Shown here: positions 7,548-12,117 of the stretch, one piece after another
Numbering within the stretch: the first letter of the stretch is position 1
Layout of the letters: every line of letters starts with the position of its first letter
From: Cyclostephanos tholiformis
Taxonomy: Eukaryota; Bacillariophyta; Thalassiosirophyceae; Thalassiosirales; Thalassiosiraceae
Direction: 5' to 3'
Length of the DNA: 12,117 nucleotides
Assembly: GCA_036939975.1 (NCBI GenBank)
Contig: JALLPB010000931.1
Span: 1-12,117, forward strand
Notes under the pieces: model-generated
The model's database searches: none
What the model saw: the letters and a program-made list of their open reading frames with translations, nothing else
What the model was told of the DNA's origin: nothing
Translations under genes and position numbers: made by a program

Positions 7548-10500
7548 TTAGGATCCCCTTGATATCTGGCCACCACCATCCTTGTTCTTATTAGCCAGAA
7601 AGCTGAGTACCCTTCTCTTATCATTTGACTCATTTAACGGCCTAGCCTCAGTTCTGTTGTTTATCTCCTTGAGAGCTTTTGTGTCACGAATTAGACGATC
7701 ATTTTCTGACTCCACCCGTTCCAACCTATGCCTAAGATGGTCGGTTAAAATGCGAAGATCAGCTATCATCATGGTTTGTTTTTTATATTCAGCCTTCAGT
7801 CGGTCATGCTGTCGAGCAAGGGTATTATCTCGCTCAAGAATGCGATCAGCATTATTTTCAACGCTAGCCTTACTGGCTTCCAAGAATGTTATTTTGTCTT
7901 CTAGGCGCTTCTTTTCCTCCAGGAGGTTGTCAATTTTTGAGCGTGCAGTTTGATAGTCTACAAACAGAAGACAACAACATCATGTAAAAGAATATGAGAG
8001 ATAAGGAATAATCAAGGCGCAAGGCAATAGAGACCGACCAGGATTAGACTGTTTTTGCAACTTACCAGCTTCAAAGTCAGCTGCAATTCTGTCTAGATTA
8101 GCTTTGAGTCGCTCTTTTTCGTGTATTGCCTCATCTCTCTCATGAGAAAGCATATTCGACACTGATGAAAGATTTGTATTAGACTCCATAAGGTTGTCGC
8201 GATCAATAATGGCAGCTGAGAGGAGATGTTCAAGTTCATGAGATCGTTTTTCTAAGCATTTCTGTGACCTTTCTAACGACTTCTTCTGTTCTTTCACGTC
8301 GAAATTTTCGGACGAAAGAGCGTCAACTAACTGTTGAACTCTTGAGACTGATATGGAGAGTTGAGCTTTGGCCTTTTGTTGAATTTTGAGCTCCTTGGTA
8401 GTGACTGAAATCTGATCGTATAATTCTTTGATCTTCGCGTTAGCAGCATTCAGGCGATCAGCAAATTCAGATTTCTCATTTTCAGACCTGACCCATTTAC
8501 TATGAGCACTTATGGCATCGTTCTTGGAGTCTTGAAGCTTGTCTAGTTGCTGACGTGCACTAGCCAAATTGTCTGAGAGGTCACAGATTTTTTTCATGCA
8601 TTCATTGTTATCATTCACAAGTCGGAGATTTTCAGCTGCAAGCTTTTTGTTCTCTTCCGTCAGTTCATTTACCTTCACTCCATCTTCGTGCGCATAATGT
8701 AGCTGCTGATTTGCGTCTTTTGATTTGTTTGAGAGGTTACTCATCTTCTTACACATTCTCTCATTTACTTTGATCCGTGAACCAATATTTTCCTGATAGC
8801 CCGCGGTTGGTAATGATCGGCCGGCGCCGTTCATTTTCTTGACAAGATTGTTCTTTTCATTAAGCAATGATTCTCTTTCTTTGTTAAGGCTGAATATGGC
8901 ATCGTCAAGCTCATCCGACTTTGACTTCAATAATGCCTCGACCTTAGAAAGGTCGTCTTCATATTTCTCTATTTGCTCAATCAGTGACTGTTTTTCCTCT
9001 GCATATGCATTAGAATATTCTTGTAGCTCCCGAACACGATTTGTTAGCTCCGCGTTTGCCTTAACCAAATCCGATTGAGTTGCATTCGGCATTTCATTCG
9101 CAGAGCTGAGTCGTGCGATTTCCAATTCAAGCTCACTAAGTTTGATATTGGCATTACGCCGATCCTGGAGAAGTTGCATCTTTTCCATATCAGCTTGATT
9201 GAGCATGTCTTGGACCGATTCAATCTTAGCCTCCATCAAACTTATCTTTAAGTCCGAGTCGTTGAGATTCCGACTTAATTTATCATCGCTTAGTTGAAGA
9301 AGTTCGTTAACCTTCAGCAGTTCTTTTTCAAGCTGCTCGCATTTCTTGCTTGCGATGTTCATCGCTTCATTGGCAAGCCTAATCTTTTCATCTTTCTCGT
9401 CTGACTTTGCAAAGAGCTCTTCAATCCAATCCTTAATTAGTATATTGATACGAGTAAATTGAGTGAGAAACAAAAGAGCAATATTACTGAGCCAAACACT
9501 CTGGCTCTTGACTTACCAGAGCATCATTCTTTTGCACTGAGAGGTCATCAATCTGGCGCTCAAGACTCTCAATTAGATTGTTTGCGGTGACAAGTTTTGA
9601 CTCCAGTTGCACCATGTCTGCATGGGAATAATGGTCTTTGCGGTCTACCTTATATATAACATGAACTGGAGACCGTGCTTCATCAATTAAATCAATTTTG
9701 CGAGCTTCGCTGATCAGCGAATGCCTCTTATCCCTAGTGACCGACGTTACTTCACCCTCATCCAATTGATTAATCCTGGCCTGAAGATTCTTCAGTTGCT
9801 TCGCCTTCAAACAAAGTGCATCACGTAGAAAAGTAAGGCTACAGGAAGAGGTATACAATTCATTCTCCATCGTAGATGTCGAAGGAATACATGAATCATC
9901 TCTTGTTTTTTTACCCATTGATTCGCTGTGATGATCATCGACTAGAGACAGCGGAACTAAAGACAGCCTCTGATTGACTCGCATTCCGGAGACAGACTTA
10001 GATTTCTCACTAAAAACAAACCTTTTCAGATTGACAAGCTCTCGTTCCATCATCAATGCATTGCGGTTAACTTTTTCCATGTTTTGTAACTGATCCGCTA
10101 GCTTTTTATTTTCCCACATGGCCCTGACATTCTCCAGTCGCAACGTTGTAATGAGGTTCGCATCTTCGACCTCTTCATGCTTCATCGCATTTGTCTTGAC
10201 CAATTTCGCCCTTGTTGCAAACTGGAGCGTAGATCTAGTCTCCTCGATATAATTGCTAGATGGAGAAATGCAGCAGACGACCACCATTCGTGCATTGCCA
10301 CAAAGTGATGGCTTCAAAATCCGCGTGAGTTTACTGTCTCTATAATTAACGTGTCTTTGGCAAATTGATGCAGCAGAATTTCACTGTAAGAATATTTCGG
10401 TTCAGCTCGTGGACAAAAGACTTTCTTTGGTGAACTCACCCAGGATTTTTCTGCCCCAAACTCATCAGAACTTTGGACAGAGTTAATAAGCTGAAAGAAA

Positions 10501-11731
10501 ATCACACGTGTTAGGGCTCGCTGATCAACCTACAGTCGAGAGAGAATGTGCAAAGCTTTTACCTTTGATTGATCATCCCCCCTTCTTTCTTTTGCATTCC
10601 TGATGCACCGGTGTGACGCACGCTCTCCGATCCAGCAAGGTCGACCAAGTTGAGCACACTCGTCGTCTTTACTACCAAGTCATTTGATGGACTATTCAGG
10701 GCGGCAACATTTTCTTTACCCCCCGCAGAAAATGCAGTATTAAAGCTTGTTCTCTTTTCAAAAATAATCTTCAGGATTGTATGGGATCGAGATGATCTGT
10801 CGTTCATTTTTGTAGAGCCAATTGCCTTATTCCTCCCTCCAACCTTAAAAACCTCCATTAACTGGTCAAGAGATTTCACCGCAACTTCCTTTAGGCCATC
10901 AACCGAAATGGAGCCACTTTTATCTTCTCTGATGATGAGAGAAACAGAAGATTTACGGTTGTTATCATTCAGCAGATCACGCAGCTCTTCATTGTATATT
11001 TCAACGTAAGATACGCGGACAGAACATTCTGAACTGGAATCATCATTTTTGATGAACTTGAAGACATCCTTGGCAGCCAGTTGAACGATTCCAATGCAGC
11101 TCTCATTACTATCAGACCCTTGCATTGTGAAAGTCTTTCCAGAACACGTTTGACCATAAGTAAAGACCGTACCGTTGATTCCATTTTCCATCGCCGACGC
11201 CACCAAGTCGCTGACCAATGCGTCGTAGATTTCGGACGTGTTGGCGTCCTCCCCGAACACCTTATCATAAACAAACTCAGGATCGCCCGAGCCTCGGTGT
11301 GTTCTGTTCGGCGTTGGATAGCTCTGATCGTTCCTAGCACTCGGAATTTCGATTACGGCGTTCCGTTCTGGTAAGATTCTCCATGACCGTCCGGCACATT
11401 GATCGCCCCCGGAAGCCAGCGGTCGCACGCGGACTGCAACTTTGACGGCCTCCTCACTTCCGCAGTTGTTATCCGACCATCCGCTGACTGCATTTTTGAC
11501 AGCCTCCTCACCTCTGATCTTATCATCCGACGGCTGTTCAATACTCCTGCCAAAAGAAATTGTTGACCCTCGCATTTCCGCCTCGTAGCCATTTCTTCGC
11601 GGCGGCGTAAGAACGGGACTGGATGTCGTGTGAGTTAGCGTGCGTAGGGCGCGCTCCATTGAAGAAATGGATGCACTTTGATTTTTGTCGCTTGCCTGAG
11701 ATAGCTGCCGTCGGGGGGAGAGGCGAGCCAT
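7548..11731 (-). CDS. Kinesin motor protein, kinesin-7 (CENP-E)-like
   Basis: A plus-end-type microtubule motor that would couple ATP hydrolysis to cargo or chromosome movement. Exons on the minus strand: 11731-10563, 10490-10440, 10354-9517, 9431-8066 and 7957-7548 (stop TAA). They join in frame (phases 2, 2, 0, 1) into about 1277 residues. The start is ATG 11731; an in-frame TTG 15 nt upstream is not a plausible start. Residues 1-95 are Ser/Thr/Arg-rich with CDK-type sites (SPRR 5-8, TPPR 42-45). The motor spans about 96-460: VKVAVRVRPL (96-105), P-loop GQTCSGKT (193-200), switch I NDRSSRSH (310-317), switch II LVDLAGSE (362-369), and HVNYRDSKLTRIL at 408-420. About 470-1250 is heptad-like coiled coil. 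VSYVEIYNEELRDLL and LIIREDKSGSISVDGL favour kinesin-7; the subfamily is inferred, the kinesin call is firm. Confidence 0.9.
7958..8065 (-). other. Kinesin intron 4 (108 nt)
   Basis: Donor GAAGCTG|GTAAGT, acceptor TTCTGTTTGTAG|AC, phase 1. Both sites are near consensus. Splicing joins ADFEA to DYQTARSKIDNLLEEKKRLE and keeps the coiled-coil character. Confidence 0.88.
9432..9516 (-). other. Kinesin intron 3 (85 nt)
   Basis: Donor CTCTG|GTAAGT is near consensus, in phase 0. The acceptor is either ATTAAG|GATTGG (exon start 9431) or, in the same phase, GAAGAG|CTC (exon start 9416), which would remove DWIEE. A TACTAAT branch-like site (9442-9436) lies only about 5 nt before the first choice. Confidence 0.7.
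10355..10439 (-). other. Kinesin intron 2 (85 nt)
   Basis: Donor CCTGG|GTGAGT. The acceptor that keeps the motor frame is GCCAAAG|ACACG, which gives NPGHVNYRDSKLTR. It has a poor pyrimidine tract. A better-looking TTCTTACAG lies 31 nt upstream of it, but its use would shift the frame and reach a stop at 10314. Confidence 0.75.
10491..10562 (-). other. Kinesin intron 1 (72 nt)
   Basis: Donor CAAAG|GTAAAAG, acceptor TTTTCTTTCAG|C, with a CCCTAAC branch-like site between. It interrupts the codon of the Ser in GGMINQS, the conserved helix after switch II. Splicing restores SLLTLSKVLMSL in place of an immediate stop (AGG TAA). Confidence 0.85.
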
Positions 11732-11742
11732 TTTCAATGAAA

Positions 11743-11754
11743 TCAATAGTTCAT
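11743..11754 (-). promoter_or_regulatory. Mini upstream ORF (3 codons)
   Basis: ATG AAC TAT TGA ends 11 nt before the kinesin start codon. Two more short ones lie further upstream: ATG 11801 to TAA 11787 (4 codons) and ATG 11872 to TAA 11837 (11 codons). Whether they are in the mRNA depends on the unknown transcription start. Confidence 0.35.
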
Positions 11755-11812
11755 TTACACTTTTTGAGTTTTGGGCTAAGTCCGTATTAATTATTGTTCA
11801 TTCTTCTTACTC

Positions 11813-11818
11813 TTTATA
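11813..11818 (-). promoter_or_regulatory. Possible TATA box of the kinesin gene
   Basis: TATAAA on the minus strand, about 82 nt upstream of the start codon, overlapping a CCAAT. The position suits a leader of roughly 50 nt. The match is short in an AT-rich setting, so the call is weak. Confidence 0.3.
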
Positions 11819-11906
11819 TTGGTTGTTGTCAGTTGCTTATTTATTTTCGCAGCCGGCATCAAGTTCTTGCATTTTTTATCTCTTTTATCTCTCTTGAATT
11901 TTCTCA

Positions 11907-11962
11907 GGGGGAGGGCCAGGTCTGTGTGGGGGGCGGGAGGTAGGCAGGGTAGGGGGGGGGGG
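11907..11962 (+). repeat. G-rich tract with G-quadruplex potential
   Basis: Several runs of three or more G, including GGGGGGCGGG and a 10-12 G run, are separated by short spacers on the plus strand (the non-coding strand's C-runs face the kinesin leader). The composition fits a quadruplex-forming motif. The long G run may also be a sequencing weak spot. Confidence 0.5.
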
Positions 11963-12117
11963 TAAGGTAAATAGGTAGAATGGAGTTGAGGGAACGATTC
12001 CTATCATCTGCCACTCTTTTTCTGGCCGTCACCCGTCAGCCAAAAAAATAGGGTTATTTTCCTTTTTTTATGCCTCAACCCCACCCCCCCAGCCGTGCGC
12101 AACCCTAACTATCGGGG

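Larger units (their letters stand above)
11755..12117 (-). promoter_or_regulatory. Upstream region of the kinesin gene
   Basis: This stretch has no gene that I can support. It precedes the minus-strand kinesin and should hold its promoter and 5' leader. On the plus strand it contains G-runs (about 11907-11962). It also has two TGACGG copies on the minus strand (12026-12031 and 12033-12038), a TATA-like site and pyrimidine-rich tracts. A divergent gene may start beyond the window. Confidence 0.45.

Noticed and set aside
7582..7953. Plus-strand open frame opposite the last kinesin exon
   Set aside because: A Ser/Arg/Leu-rich mirror of a coiled-coil coding exon that joins in frame with the kinesin.
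10314..10505. Minus-strand open frame across kinesin intron 2
   Set aside because: It is exon 2 plus retained or mis-spliced intron in the wrong frame; the motor motif HVNYRDSKLTR lies in another frame.
12098..12110. Telomere-like CCCTAA at the right edge
   Set aside because: A single copy only, with no tandem array.
1..12117. CRISPR array, bacterial operon or rRNA/tRNA genes
   Set aside because: No regularly spaced repeats and no RNA gene signatures; spliced introns show the window is eukaryotic.

Overview
This is a eukaryotic window with one intact, intron-containing protein gene next to a stretch of decayed mobile DNA. The retroelement relics resemble families I remember from diatom genomes, and the gene has short spliceosomal introns of 72-108 nt. 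A diatom or related stramenopile alga is therefore the best guess, made from memory and not from a search.

Right part (7548-11731, minus strand): a kinesin with five exons that I assembled from its frames. It encodes about 1277 residues: a Ser/Thr/Arg-rich N-terminal extension, a complete motor domain with P-loop, switch I and switch II, and a coiled-coil tail of roughly 800 residues. The motor most resembles kinesin-7 (CENP-E-like), which would imply a mitotic or chromosome-transport role. Its upstream region (11755-12117) has a TATA-like site, three very short upstream reading frames, G-runs and paired TGACGG motifs.

Left part (about 801-4330, minus strand): a degenerate retrotransposon with reverse transcriptase, RNase H and tyrosine recombinase in that order, as in DIRS/Ngaro-like elements. 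It carries several stops and frameshifts and has lost a key recombinase arginine. Its upstream end holds a tandem repeat of about 66 bp, followed on the plus strand by an unrecognised acidic reading frame interrupted by two in-frame TAA codons.

Middle (about 5100-5950, minus strand): a second relic, a Ty1/copia-type fragment in which gag-like sequence runs into a pre-integrase segment. Between it and the kinesin 3' end (5950-7547) I see no gene. There is a pair of 46-47 bp direct repeats bracketed by short inverted repeats, with hairpins between them, which may be a small non-autonomous element.

I found no convincing evidence of a new biological system. The points most worth checking are the kinesin splice sites, the split acidic reading frame and the repeat-bracketed segment.
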